Positions 24,170 through 35,532 of a DNA stretch of 64,000 nucleotides are shown piece after piece. The notes under the pieces are model-generated. The model was not told where the DNA came from. It did not search any database and saw only the letters and a program-made list of their open reading frames with translations. This DNA is from Chrysemys picta bellii (taxonomy: Eukaryota; Chordata; Testudines; Emydidae). Each line of letters begins with the position of its first letter. The stretch's first letter is position 1. Made by a program: the position numbers and the translations under genes. The DNA is taken from positions 20,427,567 through 20,491,566 of the forward strand of contig NC_088809.1 in the NCBI RefSeq assembly GCF_011386835.1. Direction: 5' to 3'.

Positions 24170-25160
24170 TATAATCTGTTTCCGCTGCAGCAGGATCACA
24201 GAAAACTCTGTATCCTATCTAGGATGGCTGAAGCAGTTACCCAGTTAATAGTTAAATCAAGCCACTTGTATATAAAACACCATGACTATGAAAGCGAAGT
24301 CCTTTCAAATGGGAGGCCATACAGATAAATGAGTTTGTTAAAAGTGAGATTCAACAGAATGTTGACCTCTCCTGAAATATATTTTTTCAGGGCACTCAAC
24401 CCCTTACCATATATATATCAATCAGTCCTAATACATTGGAAAACTCAGATAGTTGTTAAAAGGATCAGGGCAGAGAACAGTGAAGACATTTGCAATAAGG
24501 TAAATATGGAAATTTTCTTTGTATCTAATAAGATGCCTTTATATAATCATTGACACATTTTTAAAGGACATTACATTGTTCTTGGTAGTGAAAACAATCT
24601 TGTTTTCCCTATTCTCCAAGCTAACTTCTGATCCTGGCTTCCTGTTTTCACAGGATGATCATTCATTTAAGTCGGGCGTTGCTGATTTTTTTCTTGCTGT
24701 TAGCAAGGTATGCCAGGCATAATTTTTTTTTTTTTTTGGACAAGGTCAAGTTCTCCTTGCCTCCTTCTCTTCCGCCCCCTAACAAAGATTTACGTGCCTC
24801 AGACATTGGCTGACATTTTCAGGAAGACCATTTTCTCTGAAGCATACTTACAGAAAAAGCTCCTGGCAAGCTCAGGTGTAAGAGATAAAACAAGAGCTCT
24901 AGTTAAAGCTTGAATGTTGGCATTGACTCACTTTTATCTCAAACAAAATGATGAGCCAAGTGAATTGAACAGAAGTTCTATAATTTCGGGAACCCTAGTG
25001 GTTAGTGCAAACTGAACCTTTCACAATTTAGAGTTCTAGGCAGTGTTTTGATTAAACATTTGTGACAGATATAGCAATTCCCTGCAATATCCTTGGAAAA
25101 AACATAGAATTACATTTAAGTATATTTGGAGTCCATTGTATTAAATGCAAAGGTTATGTA
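24170..25160. other. RFFL intron 1 sequence, unassigned
   Basis: No recognised feature. Confidence 0.4.
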
Positions 25161-25169
25161 TTATTCTGG

Positions 25170-25990
25170 GCTGGGACTATATGTAACTTCTCTAGGGAGA
25201 TGTGATGTAAGGTCTGGATGATCAAAGAACTATATTAAACAATATTTGTCAGACAAGAATGGACTTTTGGGACAATAAATGTGAAATGAATTTCCTGGGA
25301 AGTATCTACAGAGAGGTGAATGCAAATTCTCCACTTCCAGTTATGCAAAAACACAGGCTTTTGAAGCTCCGCCCTGAGGAGTGGGCCTTTGTCTGCTGAT
25401 CATCTGTTACATGAGGCCGAGATCAAAGGTGCAAGCTGTATAAAGGAAAGACTGGTTGTTCTGGTTCTGAGCTAAGGCTATTATGAACTTGTAACCACAG
25501 GAATAAACCCTTTGTGGGGTGTGAAGGACTGACTCCTAGCAGAGACCTTGTTGGAGTTGAGGGCTGATCTCTGCTAAGCTTTTTAGGATGCGTATAGGTT
25601 ATTTTGTTGTTTTCAATATATTTTCTCTAATGCTTTCATCTTAAAAATAAACACACTTGCTTAGAAAGAGCTGTGTGATAACTTGTAACTGTTGGCAGTT
25701 ACAGCTGTTCATAGCCTTCAGAGAGAAAGCAAAGCACACTGGCCTGTTGTAGGCAGTCTGATTTGCTGGGGAACTCAGTGTAGGTAGGTAACTGTGCAGT
25801 CCTGAAAACCCTGGGTGGGAGGGAGGGTGGACACTCCTCTCTCAAGAGAGGTGATGACTGAGGAACTGGGAGCCCAGAGCAGGTGTGCAAGTTCAGTTGC
25901 TCTGAACTGGGATGGTGTTATTGCTGCTGATCCCTTGCTGAGATCAATTAGATGATGTAGCTCCTGTACTATGCCACTGTGGTATCTGAA
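25170..25990 (+). mobile_element. Possible solo LTR of an old endogenous retroelement
   Basis: The order of signals resembles an LTR: TATAAAGGAAAGAC at 25439, a hexamer in AAAAATAAACACACTTGC near 25647, then AAAGAGCTGTGTGATAACTT and a GC-richer tail. I recall similar text from sauropsid LTRs but could not define both ends or a short duplication. Confidence 0.35.
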
Positions 25991-26019
25991 CACCTCTGGA
26001 GTGTTAAATGCAGGGACAT

Positions 26020-26160
26020 TCTAGGCGAAGGGCCCTCAGCTGTGGAATGAGGTCCCCCTAGTGTTCCTTCAGAGCCAGTCTGCCAGGTTTTAGAGTATGG
26101 TGAAAAACACATTTTTTCAGATATGACTACCAGATGCTTCTAAACTAAAGCATTGTATCT
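26020..26160 (+). pseudogene. Possible L2/CR1-like LINE C-terminal scrap
   Basis: The text CTCAGCTGTGGAATGAGGTC followed by GTGAAAAACACATTTTTTCAG translates, across frames, to something like LWNEVP...KNTFF, which resembles the end of L2-clade proteins. Short and weak. Confidence 0.3.
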
Positions 26161-26164
26161 CCCC

Positions 26165-27106
26165 TTTCATCTTCTCTGATGGCTAACTGGAAGAGGGAAA
26201 GTATTGGCCAGAATAGACGTTCTCCATTAATATTTGTGTAATGTATCCAGACGCCCCTGTGATGAGCACACTCATTGTAGGTTGCTAAAATAGGGATTAT
26301 TTGCTCCACTAGTCTAGACGGTGCACAGACAGCACTCCCCATCTTTGCACTGAACAACGTTACGTTGACTAGATCCCTTCAGGAATCCAGTGTCCAACAA
26401 ATCAGACCAGCAGTAATATTTTATATTAACAAGTGGGGGGGGAACTCGTGACGCTGGGCAGTATGCAGAGACAGACCTTCCTGCCAGTGACTCAGCTCGT
26501 AGTTAATGGACTTGAATTACTTTTGTCCTGCATAGGAGCGATAGTCTCCTGAGACAGATTGTGTGCTTTGGTGAATAGGAGTCTTGAGACGCGATTACAA
26601 TCTGTACTGATTATGTGATAACCTCAGGATAGGTATAAAGGGGTGGAGATGATTCTGATCTAGAAATATTTATGGGAGGAGGTTTTGCATTTTTCCATCA
26701 AGCCCCATTAACAGGTCTTTTATGAAGTCCCAGAACACCAGCAGAAGTCCCACAGATGTCACTGGCCAGGGATTCAGCTTCAGTAGGGTAAAATGGGGGA
26801 GCAGTGACCTAGGTTGAGAGGGAGCTTATATCACTGAGTATACTAGTCTTACCTCTCAAGTCATTCTCCAGGAGAGGAAAACATCTGAACAGATCAAGCT
26901 CAAAAACCACACCCTGAATTCCTGTTCTAGAACAGCTGACTCAGAAGCGTGAATTTATAAATCTGCTTTCTTTGAACTTTATGCACAGCGGAGTTGAAGA
27001 TTTTCTCATTCACCATAAGTAATTCATAAAACAAAAAAGAGTTTTGTCTTTGGTTCAAGAGTTTCTGTCTCTTGCTTTCAAGTCCAAGTTCCGATTCCTT
27101 GTTGCT
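26165..27106. other. RFFL intron 1 sequence, unassigned
   Basis: No recognised gene or repeat. Short poly-G run near 26437. Confidence 0.4.
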
Positions 27107-27759
27107 AAGGCTACGATTTAGTCACAGAGGGCGTGGAAGTCCCGGAATCCGTGGCTTCCAGTGATCTCCATGATTTCAGCCTGCGGCACTTGGGAGCTGT
27201 GGGGTCCTGCGTTGCCCGTGAGGGGCAAGGAGCTGCGGGGTGAGGGGCAGGGAGCTGCGGGGTAAGTGGCAGGGCCCTTGGAGCGCCAAGCCGCCACAAG
27301 TGGTAAGGGAACCCCATGGGCAGCGAGGAACCCTGTAGCTCCTGGCCGCCGCAGGCAGTGGGGGAAGCCTCAAGCCCCCAGCCACGGCGGGCGCCCCTGG
27401 AGCTGTGGGCGGTGGGGGCAACCTGCAGCTTGCAGCCGCCATCGGACCCTGGAGCTGTGGGCGGCAGGGGCAGCTTGCAGCCGCCACAGGCGGTGGGGGC
27501 AACCTGCAGCTCCTGGCCGATGTGAGCCCTTGGAGCTGTTGGTAATGGGGGCCTCTGGAGCTCCGATATCCAACCTGCGGTGGGGGACCCTGGAGCGCCG
27601 AGCCACATGTGCAGCTTCCCCGCTGCAAGCTATATGGGAACCTGCAGATCCCCATTTTGTCACAGATAGTTTTAGTAATAGTCGCAGACAGGTAACGGCT
27701 TCCATGAATTTTTCTTTATTGCCTGTGACCTATCTGTGATGTGACAAAATCTTCGCCTT
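27107..27759. mobile_element. Nonautonomous DNA transposon with GC-rich repetitive core
   Basis: The left end AAGGCTACGATTTAGTCAC and right end GTGACAAAATCTTCGCCTT are inverted repeats. The core is very GC-rich and internally repetitive (variants of GTGGGGGCAACCTGCAGCT). It then has an AT-rich sub-terminal block with CACAGATAGTTTTAGTAATA. No clear duplication flanks it, so the superfamily is unknown. Confidence 0.6.
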
Positions 27760-28261
27760 ACTTATTGCATAACTCTAAAGAGTCTGGATGGGAGTGCAAA
27801 TTTATGGTGAATTCTAAAGGAAACAAGCCAGTGACTAAATGGACGTGGGAATCAGGGGGATTAGTAATAGAATACAAATCCAGTTCCGGTTTGTAGTGAT
27901 AGACAATGATCTATTGGCTGATCTGTCGCATAGGCCACCAAAGTTTGGTCTCGGTCCAGCTGCCAATGGATAATGGATCCCGACACAAAAATCTCCTTCA
28001 TAACTGGCAGCCTCAAGAGAAGGGCAAAGTACTGACTCAGCTTGCTGAGTCACGCCCTAGAGGTGGTCACTCTAGAGGTTGAGGCAAACTGCCAGACTTA
28101 GGAGGAGACTGAAAGTTTGTACATTACTGCATATGCTGTACCTATGTTGTAGAGAGGGGAAGTGTCCCAAGTATGGTGGACCTGGCACCTTTTACTAGCA
28201 CTGAATCCATCCACACATTTAAAAGAAAAAAAAGGCAGGAGAGAGGAAGGACTCAAGTGAC
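27760..28261. other. RFFL intron 1 sequence, unassigned
   Basis: Nothing recognised. Confidence 0.4.
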
Positions 28262-28274
28262 TGTCCTAATGATG

Positions 28275-28498
28275 TCAAGTATCAGAGGGGTAGCCGTATT
28301 AGCCTGAATCTGTAAAAAAGCAACAGAGGGTCCTGTGGCATCTCACAGACTAACAGACGTATTGGAACACAAGCTTTCGTGGGTGAATACCCACTTCGTC
28401 AGATGCAGACGTCACATGCGTCTTACGAAGTGGGTATTCACCCACGAAAGCTTATGCTCCAATACGTCTGTTAGTCTATAAGGTGCCACAGGACTCTT
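28275..28498. mobile_element. Penelope-derived hairpin insertion
   Basis: Head-to-head terminal repeats: the left arm contains CAACAGAGGGTCCTGTGGCA and AAGCTTTCGTGGGTGAATAC, the right arm their reverse complements with a few differences. The arms meet near CAGACGTCACATGCGTCTTA. A perfect 13-bp duplication, TGTCCTAATGATG, flanks it (28262-28274 and 28499-28511). Confidence 0.8.
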
Positions 28499-28511
28499 TG
28501 TCCTAATGATG

Positions 28512-29272
28512 ATCCTATTGTAAGTGCTCTCACCTGACTTTCAGAAATGCTGAACAGAGTTCCAGCTGTCAGCAGGAGCTGCGAGTGTTCAGAACCTCTG
28601 AAGATCAAGCCCCTGTGCCCAGGGAGATGAGGGTAGTAGAAAAACTTAGCTATGAACCAATAGAATTTAAACATTAAAATTGGTTTTGATGCCCGAAGCC
28701 GCCGGGCTCTCAGAAGAGCTCAGATTTTCCAAAATGCTGAGCGCCCAGTCACTGTCATTCTGACATTAAAGGCCAGGTTCTTAAGCACTTACCTTGTTGC
28801 CAGTGTGCTGGGCTCCCTTGAAAACCTGGCTACTTTGATGCCTAAATAGAAGCTGAATTATTTTGAAAAACTGGCCATTGTTGTAAAACTTGTTCTTGTT
28901 TTGTTTTCCTCGTGGCAGAGGCCTTCCCCAGCAGATAATTTATGCATGCTACCTGTTTAAATTTTTAAACCAGCACACAGATCTAATTTACTTTGGAAGG
29001 TCTGTTACCTTATAGAATAGATAGATCTGTTGCATCCCATCTGTGATTTAGCAGGGCAGATATAAACCACTGAAAACTGTTGCAGTGTTGGTGGGATTCA
29101 TTATTGTTTAAAAACATTTTTGTGATTTGTGTAACAGTTCATCTAATGTCTTTTATAAGACCAGTGTAGTGAATCCAGCCACATGTCAGAAATGCTTCTG
29201 TTTGTTAATTTTCTTTCAGTCAACAGCACGCATTGTGTGCTTGACATACCTTTCATAAATAAGGTTTGATTT
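28512..29272. repeat. RFFL intron 1 with an old dispersed repeat
   Basis: About 28690-28860 (CTCAGATTTTCCAAAATGCT ... CTTTGATGCCTAAATAGAAG) resembles the ancient palindromic repeat at 55330-55500. The remainder is unassigned. Confidence 0.35.
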
Positions 29273-29280
29273 ATCTAGAA

Positions 29281-29953
29281 CAGGGGTTTTCAAATTTTTT
29301 TTCTGGTGACCCAGTTGAAGAAAACTGATGCCAACGGAGCTGGGGATGAAGGGTTTGGAGTGTGGGAGGGGTTCTGGGCTGGGGCAGGGGTGCAGAAGGG
29401 GGTCTGGGCTGGGGATGAGGGGTTTGGGGTGCAGGAGGGGGCTCTAGGTTTGGGGAGGCTCAGGGCTGGGGCAGGGGATTGGGATGCGGGCTTACCTCGG
29501 GCGGCTCCCAGTCAGCGGTGCAGTGGGGGTGCTAAGGCAGGCTTCCTGCCTGTCCTGCCACCACGGTCCATGCTGCGCCCATGCTGCAGAAGCGGCCTGC
29601 AGCAGATCCGGCTCCTAGGCAGAGGCACGCAAGCGGCTCCGTGCAGCTGTTGCCTGCAGGCACTGCCCCCCCAGCTCCCATTGGCCGGTTCCTGGCCAAT
29701 GGGAGTGTGGAGCTGGTGCTCGGGGCGGGGGCAGCGCACGGAGCCCCAGGGCCCCACCACCTAGGAGCCAGACCTGCTGCTGGCTGCTTCCGGGGCATAA
29801 GGCACTGTCGGAACAGGTAGGGACTAGCCCGCCTTAGCTGGGCAGCTCCGCCGCCGAGACTTTTAACGGGGTGCTGACCAGAGCCGCCGGGACCTAGTGC
29901 CGTACATCCCGCAACCCAGTATGGGATCACGACCCGCAATTTGAAAACCACTG
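29281..29953. mobile_element. hAT-type nonautonomous transposon, family A copy 1
   Basis: Termini CAGGGGTTTTCAAA and TTTGAAAACCACTG, flanked by ATCTAGAA (29273-29280) and ATCTAGGC (29954-29961). The interior is GC-rich with GGGGTTTGGGGT-type low-complexity repeats. It shares CTGGTGACCCAGTTGAAGAA and the right end with the copy at 47671. Open frames inside are spurious. It ends only 133 bases before RFFL coding exon 2. Confidence 0.85.
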
Positions 29954-30086
29954 ATCTAGGCCATGGGCTTCAATTTATATTATCTCCAGCTTGCATGTTG
30001 TGTTAACCCCAAAACCGTTCTTCTATAATCACTCTAAACCTTTGTGGCTTGGTGTCTTTTTTTCTCTCCCTCTTCTGTTTGAGCAG

Positions 30087-30491
30087 CACATCTGCTTTGA
30101 CTGTAAAAAGAATTTTTGCACTTCCTGTTCAAGCCAGCCTGAAAGCAGTCCCCTTCTCTGCCATCTCTGTCAGCGGTTCCAAGCCACAGCCTTTCAGCGG
30201 GAGGAGTTGATAAAGATGAAAGTGAAGGATCTACGAGACTATCTGGCACTACACGAGGTTTCCACAGAGTTGTGCCGTGAAAAGGAAGACCTGGTGTTTC
30301 TGATTCTTGGGCAGCAACCTGTAATCACCCAGGAGGATAGAATACGAATCCCGCCATTAAACCCTGGCACATCTGGACAGCAAAGCTTTGTTATTCTGCC
30401 ACAGACCAGCACAGCATCTTCTACCTCACATGATGCCTCTCCAATGTCTGCAGACTCCATCTTGAGTCCAATAACTCAGGAACATCAACAG
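30087..30491 (+). CDS. RFFL: RFFL coding exon 2 (FYVE-like finger, first SAP-like helix pair)
   Basis: This exon encodes residues 63-197 (135 codons, phase 0 at both ends). It completes the FYVE-like zinc finger with pairs C65/C68, C73/C76 and C87/C90; no long basic phosphoinositide-binding loop is visible, as is typical of the RFFL/RNF34 type. Residues about 103-135 form a SAP-like helical segment ([20 protein letters not shown]). The rest is a Ser/Thr/Pro-rich linker that is poorly conserved in the family. The acceptor AG is at 30085-30086 after a pyrimidine-rich tract, and the donor is CAG followed by GTATAC. An alternative AG three bases upstream would add one Gln; the chosen site fits the family alignment better. 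Confidence 0.95.
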
Positions 30492-31450
30492 GTATACCAG
30501 TGTCCAGTTAGAAGCACCTTTCGTGTACTTATTCCCTCTCATTGTCAGATTAATTATTGAGATGCTCCTTGTTTTTTTTTCCCCCATCAAAATTCAGCAC
30601 ATATCTTCCTTTATTAAAGATCAGTGCCATGAGCATGCAGGGCTTCTATTTACTACAAATGACAGTGCTTCAGCTGCATATTATGCACGGCTGTCCCCAT
30701 GTTCATAACAAAGCTAAGTTCAGGGGGTCAAATCTGGAGGTCCTTGCTTAGGCAAACACCCACTGACTGCAGTGTTTGAGAAAGGACCTCAGACATTTTG
30801 CTGTAGAACAATTCAGAAACTAAAGGAATTCATTCCAAATTGTGGGTTGCATTGTTGCTGTTTGTCAGTTGTGGCATTTGTCCTTCCTGCATTAATGGAA
30901 TTTAATATTTTTTTTTTGGACGTTCAACCTTATTTTTGGATCTGGTTTGATATATTGGATACTTCAGTCACTGTTTTAAGGCAGCCTGATCATTGCTTTG
31001 TGTTCCACCCTTACATCAGCACTGGATACCCCTGTGACTAATAAGTCATATGGCTCTTTAATATCTAAACTGATGCTAAAGCATATTTTACTTCATTTTC
31101 TAGCCAGGATGTTGATATCATACTGATAACTACAAGCAGCTGTTAAAGTGTTATACCCTCATTCTGTATTTCCTTATTTCTTGTGCCAGAAGGCATCCAG
31201 AATTTCAAAGTGATACTGGAGTTGAAACAGTGGGGGAGAAGGATGGCTGAGGGGGCTCTTGGAGTCTGATCATCTACTGATTTGGGTCTGCAGAAATGCT
31301 TTGACTGAGGCCAAAAGTTATTAGCCCTGGCCCAGAGACTGCCAGAAACTGTCCAGCTGAATTCTTTCAGAGGAAATCAGTCATCTGATTATTTATATTG
31401 CCTGGCTTTGTTGTTAGGCTTTCGACTGACTGCTGTGGAATGTTTCCTTA

Positions 31451-31685
31451 GGGTTTGTCTATACAAACACTAAGTTCACAGCAAGCTGGGGTGTAAATCG
31501 ACCTCAAATTAGCCTGCTGCACACTAGAAGTTCCCTACTGTGCTTTAATCTACTCCTGTTTCGAAGTGTGCACTATGGAACTTTGAGTGCATGGCAGTAG
31601 GGTCCATGCAGACACTTAGTGCACTAGTGCGAGGTGGATTTACACCCCAGCTTCCTGTGAACTAAGTGTTTATTTAGACAAATTC
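31451..31685. mobile_element. MITE with long terminal inverted repeats, TTA duplication
   Basis: The first and last about 47 bases are inverted copies (AAGCTGGGGTGTAAAT at left, ATTTACACCCCAGCTT at right). TTA flanks both ends (31448-31450, 31686-31688), as for PIF/Harbinger elements. Confidence 0.75.
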
Positions 31686-31929
31686 TTACTCTGGGCCTTC
31701 CTGGTGGGCTTAATTCTCCCTGGGCCAGCTCAGAAAGTGCACCTCTTAATTTCTCATGAGATATCATGAGGCATGGTATCTTTAAAAATGCAGTTATTCT
31801 TGAGGACATCTTTCACGCGTGGAGGTAGAACATGTGTTCACCTATGAGTTCCAAGTTTTCGCCAGTAAATTTCAGCTCCTGGCTTGACTCCTGTTTTCAT
31901 CCGGTCACCCTGTGGGAATTCTCAGTAAT

Positions 31930-32150
31930 ATCAGCTCTTAAAATGCTTTTCATTTTCCTAGAGTTTTACAGATATTAACTAATCACAGCTCCCCTAAGTA
32001 GTAGGGGAACATTCTCCCCATTTTTACTAAAAGGCAAACTGAGGTGGAGAGGATAAATATCATGCCCAAAGCCACAGATGGGGAATCAATATGAACTGGG
32101 ATTAAAGCTCCGTTCCTTTCACCCAGTCCAATGTTCAGAACTCCTGCCCT
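31930..32150 (+). repeat. MIR/CORE-SINE
   Basis: Recognisable MIR-like order: TTTTACAGATATTAACTAAT, GGCAAACTGAGGTGGAGAGG, ATGCCCAAAGCCACAGATGG, ending CACCCAGTCCAATG. Old and diverged. Confidence 0.55.
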
Positions 32151-32808
32151 CCCTCCACAGATGCCATTGTCCTGTCCCCATTGCAGCTTCTCAGCCCTAC
32201 CTGTCCACACAGCGCTCAGCTCTAGGGAAGCCATAAACTCCAGAACAGCTTGAGGTGTGGGAGCTGGAGGAGAGAGGCAACTAATCCCTCACTTAACATC
32301 TCCAACACTATACCCCAAACCCAGCAACAACGTGCAGAGAGCACTGTGCCCTTATGGTCATTGAGTAACTGGTCTGAGCAGTCTTGAAGAGTGCCATCAA
32401 GTGGTCTGTCAATGAGCAACACAGCACAAATTCTTGACCTATTCTAGTGATTGTGCTGTCATGACATCACACATGGATGCCACCTCACAATGAAGGATTG
32501 TAGAGCAGTGTCAAGACTTCACATCATGATAATCAGGTGGCTTTGTGCAACGCCATTTTGAGTCTCTCTACCATCTGTCTCCTCCCAGTCCAGACTCATA
32601 AGCCCCGTGAGAACAACATGTGGGGGTATATTGTACATCATCAAGTATTCTAACAGGGCTCAATATATAGTAAGGTGGGACCTGAAAGGGCCAAATGTAA
32701 CAACACTAAAGTTTCAAATTGAGCATGCTCTGTGCTCAAGCCCATTCATTTCCCCTCTGGATATGCAGGGAGATTCACTGCTGGTGAAAGATTTATTTCC
32801 TCTTCTAG

Positions 32809-32892
32809 GCAAATGGGCATGTGCCTCCAAGCCCAGACGATATGACAGAAATTGAGAATGCAGCAGAAGCACCAACAGAGGAGGAGACACAG
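32809..32892 (+). CDS. RFFL: RFFL coding exon 3 (acidic linker)
   Basis: This 84-nt exon encodes residues 198-225 (28 codons, phase 0 both ends). It begins ANGHVPPSPDDM and ends in an acidic stretch ending EEETQ, which corresponds to the variable linker between the SAP-like segments of vertebrate RFFL. The acceptor is TTCTAG and the donor is CAG followed by GTTTGT. Because its length is a multiple of three and both phases are 0, skipping this exon would keep the frame. Confidence 0.9.
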
Positions 32893-33323
32893 GTTTGTGT
32901 GTGTCCCCTAAAATCGGACAATAGAAATGGGAAGGGTTCTTATAAGAATTATTTCGTCCATCACCCAGCTAGTGCAGAATTGCCCCTACCGAGGACACTG
33001 CATAGAGTAGCAGAATAACAGTTTGGAATACAGCCACCAGAAGACACTTTTGTGTACATGGAGAATGGCAGAGAACCTCGTGTCACTTTAACACAAGTGT
33101 CCTCCATAATGGAGGACATTATAATGTAACTTTATAATAGGAGGAGGTGCTTTTATCTCCCTCCTAGAAGGCCCTTGTGTTCCTCGTAACTGGAAGGATT
33201 CATATTGCAGTATGGAGGGATGAAGATCATTCACCTCTATGGATGGGTTCCTAAGAAAAGCTGCTTTGAATTCTGTCATCACATTGTGAGGTCAAATGTT
33301 CGTCTGTCTTTGTTCCATTTCAG
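32893..33323. other. RFFL intron between coding exons 3 and 4
   Basis: Short intron; no feature recognised. Confidence 0.5.
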
Positions 33324-33531
33324 TCTGTTGACTCGGAGGATAACCTGGTACAGGGGCGGAGGGCCTCTCTTTCTGACCTCACGAGTGTTGGAGACATTGA
33401 TGCGCTCTCGGTGCGACAGCTGAAGGAAATCCTGGCTCGCAACTTTGTCAACTATAAAGGCTGCTGTGAGAAGTGGGAGCTGATGGAGAGGGTGACCCGT
33501 CTTTATAAAGAGAAAGACCTTCAGCATCTGG
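33324..33531 (+). CDS. RFFL: RFFL coding exon 4 (second SAP-like domain)
   Basis: This exon encodes residues 226-294 plus one base of the next codon. It begins [19 protein letters not shown], a Ser-rich segment with an RRAS potential basophilic-kinase site. It continues into the highly conserved second SAP-like segment ([20 protein letters not shown], about residues 248-285). It ends at QHL plus G, with donor GTAAGG. The single leftover base is completed by TT from the following microexon to give Val. Confidence 0.95.
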
Positions 33532-34920
33532 GTAAGGCGGAGAAACTCTATCCGTTTGCCAGGGTAACTCTTTCTCAACTCTCCGCTTTGGCATCAACGG
33601 TAGCAAGCAACAAGTCAAAGGGAGAAGGGGCTATGGTCTCCTTTCTCTTCTTCCTTCCTTCCTTCCTTCACTCTTCTCGAATGGCTCCTCCAAAAGTTTC
33701 TGCCTCTACCCTTTGCAAGTGAGAGTTGGAACAGACAGGAGGCATCAAGGACTAAATAAACAAGGCACGAGCATGTCAGAGTCAATGCGATAAACTATGG
33801 TTAGGCTTAGAGAGACAAGGTGGTGTGAGGTAACACAAATTGTCGACCTCACATGTCAAAAGATACAAAGTAAATATCCTTAAATCAAACTCTTAAGTTC
33901 TAAAGCAGCACTATCTTACTTTGCTTCGGTGTACATTTTGCTTATTGATGGAAATATTTTTTCATCAGTTTGTTTGTACCGTGAAACCCGTTTACCCATA
34001 TTTACCGATAATCCAAATATGCCTGCCAAGCCGATGGTTTACCCCTGCATGTGTTTACCCACATAAGAGCTTTGTTAGTGTTGTTCAACTCAGGAAAGCG
34101 ACTGCTTCGTTGTGTAGCGAGAGTGGTTGACTCTAGTGACAAAATGTGTTCTTCCTGCTTGTTAGCCCCCGCCAGAGCCAACATAGCTGTGGAAGGTTGA
34201 GCTACCACCTAATTCTTGTGCATCATCACCAGAACTGTTACGTTCCAACAAGATGCATCCATGCATACCTGTGGCCAGCAGTCTGCATGGGTTATTACTG
34301 AGGGGCAATTGGAAGATAGCTGAGTTATACAGGTGTCACAGGGCTTTGATAGCTCTGTAGATCATTTGTTCCTGGTGGTGACTTGCATTTTAACTCTCAG
34401 TAGTTAGCCTCAGTTTACAAGTAAATACATGTTTTTTCTATTTATGGAATCTGAGAGGGGAGAAACATGGAAACCCATTATGCCAATTGTTGAGAATCAT
34501 TTTAAGAACAGAATTTAATTTTCAGGTTTAGAGCTGTATTTATTTTTGATCATCACTTACAGGGGAATATCAACTTAAATCAAACCTCTCTGAATTTTGC
34601 CACCTACTATCATTACAGTAAGATTATAACTAAAGGACCAGAAGACTTTTTTTCCCCCCTGCATTTTGTTTACTTTGTGCTTTAGACAAGCACTTTGCAT
34701 ATAGTCACTCAGTTTGCCTCCTGTGGGGGATCTTTCGTACCAGAATATAGTGAGAAAAACATTTAGAGAAATTGTGTAAAATCACAAAATTGGAGTTCAA
34801 TTGATGTCTTTTTAGAAAATACAGAAAGAATTTAAGATAGTCATTTTGCTTTGTAAGGTCTTAAATTAACTGTACTTTAAGTAGACAATCTACTAGCCTA
34901 CCCGTAGTCCTCCTACATAC
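33532..34920. other. RFFL intron before microexon, 5' part
   Basis: Contains a short CTTC tetranucleotide run at about 33646-33669; otherwise nothing recognised. Confidence 0.45.
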
Positions 34921-35114
34921 ACCTCTACCTCGATATAACGCTGTCCTCGGGAGCCAAAAAATCTTACCGCGTTATAGGTGAAACCGCGTTATATTGAACT
35001 TGCTTTGATCCACCGGAGTGCGCAGCCCCCCCCCCCCCCCCCAGAGCGCTGCTTTACCACGTTATATCCAAAGTCGCGTTATATCGGGTCGCGTTATATC
35101 AAGGTAGAGGTGTG
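34921..35114. mobile_element. Small inverted-repeat transposon (possible Tc1/mariner-type MITE)
   Basis: Left end CACCTCTACCTCGATATAAC and right end GCGTTATATCAAGGTAGAGG are inverted repeats. GCGTTATA words recur inside in both orientations, and an internal poly-C run lies at 35025-35042. It ends about 35 bases before the RFFL microexon. The superfamily is a guess. Confidence 0.65.
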
Positions 35115-35147
35115 ATGCAGCTTTTCTCCTCTCTTTTTATATTGCAG

Positions 35148-35171
35148 TTTCTGACACGGATGATCAAAATG
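35148..35171 (+). CDS. RFFL: RFFL coding exon 5, a 24-nt microexon
   Basis: Only 24 bases long, it encodes VSDTDDQN together with one base from each neighbouring split codon. It matches the conserved short acidic segment just before the RING domain of RFFL. The acceptor is ATTGCAG after a long pyrimidine tract and the donor is a consensus G followed by GTAAGT. Skipping it would remove exactly eight residues in frame. A small inverted-repeat transposon ends about 35 bases upstream. Confidence 0.9.
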
Positions 35172-35513
35172 GTAAGTAATTCGTTTGCTAAACGATCTCA
35201 CCACAAAGATTCTCAGGACTAGTTGTTGTTGCTGTTGTGCACTCAGATAGGGGAGAGTTTGTTCTAGGCACAAACTTTCAGCTCCTCCTTCCCAGATGAT
35301 CAGGTAAATAGTCCCACATTGGTATCAACGCAGGAGCAGGACTGTTTACAAGTCTCCAGTTGTGAAAAGATGGAGCTTCTCAACTTTAGTCTCACATAAT
35401 TCTATATAATTTGACACTGAAGCCACTATTAATATATATGTATTGGATAACACCGAACATCCTGCCCTAACGCCATGATGTTGTTTCCTTAAATCTAATA
35501 CGTAAACCCCTTT
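35172..35513. other. RFFL last intron
   Basis: Short intron between the microexon and the RING exon. No repeat recognised. Confidence 0.5.
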
Positions 35514-35532
35514 TTGTCTTCAGTTTCCTCAG

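Larger units (their letters stand above)
30492..32808. other. RFFL intron between coding exons 2 and 3
   Basis: Contains the MITE at 31451 and a MIR-like SINE at about 31930; the remainder is unassigned. Confidence 0.45.

Noticed and set aside
27111..27739. Several overlapping open frames of 110-165 codons on both strands
   Set aside because: All are in the GC-rich repetitive core of the transposon at 27107-27759; low-complexity, open in several frames at once, no domain.
29306..29764. Open frames of 80-150 codons near RFFL exon 2
   Set aside because: Inside a hAT element; GLG-rich low complexity. The same spurious frames appear in the sister copy at 47696-48183.
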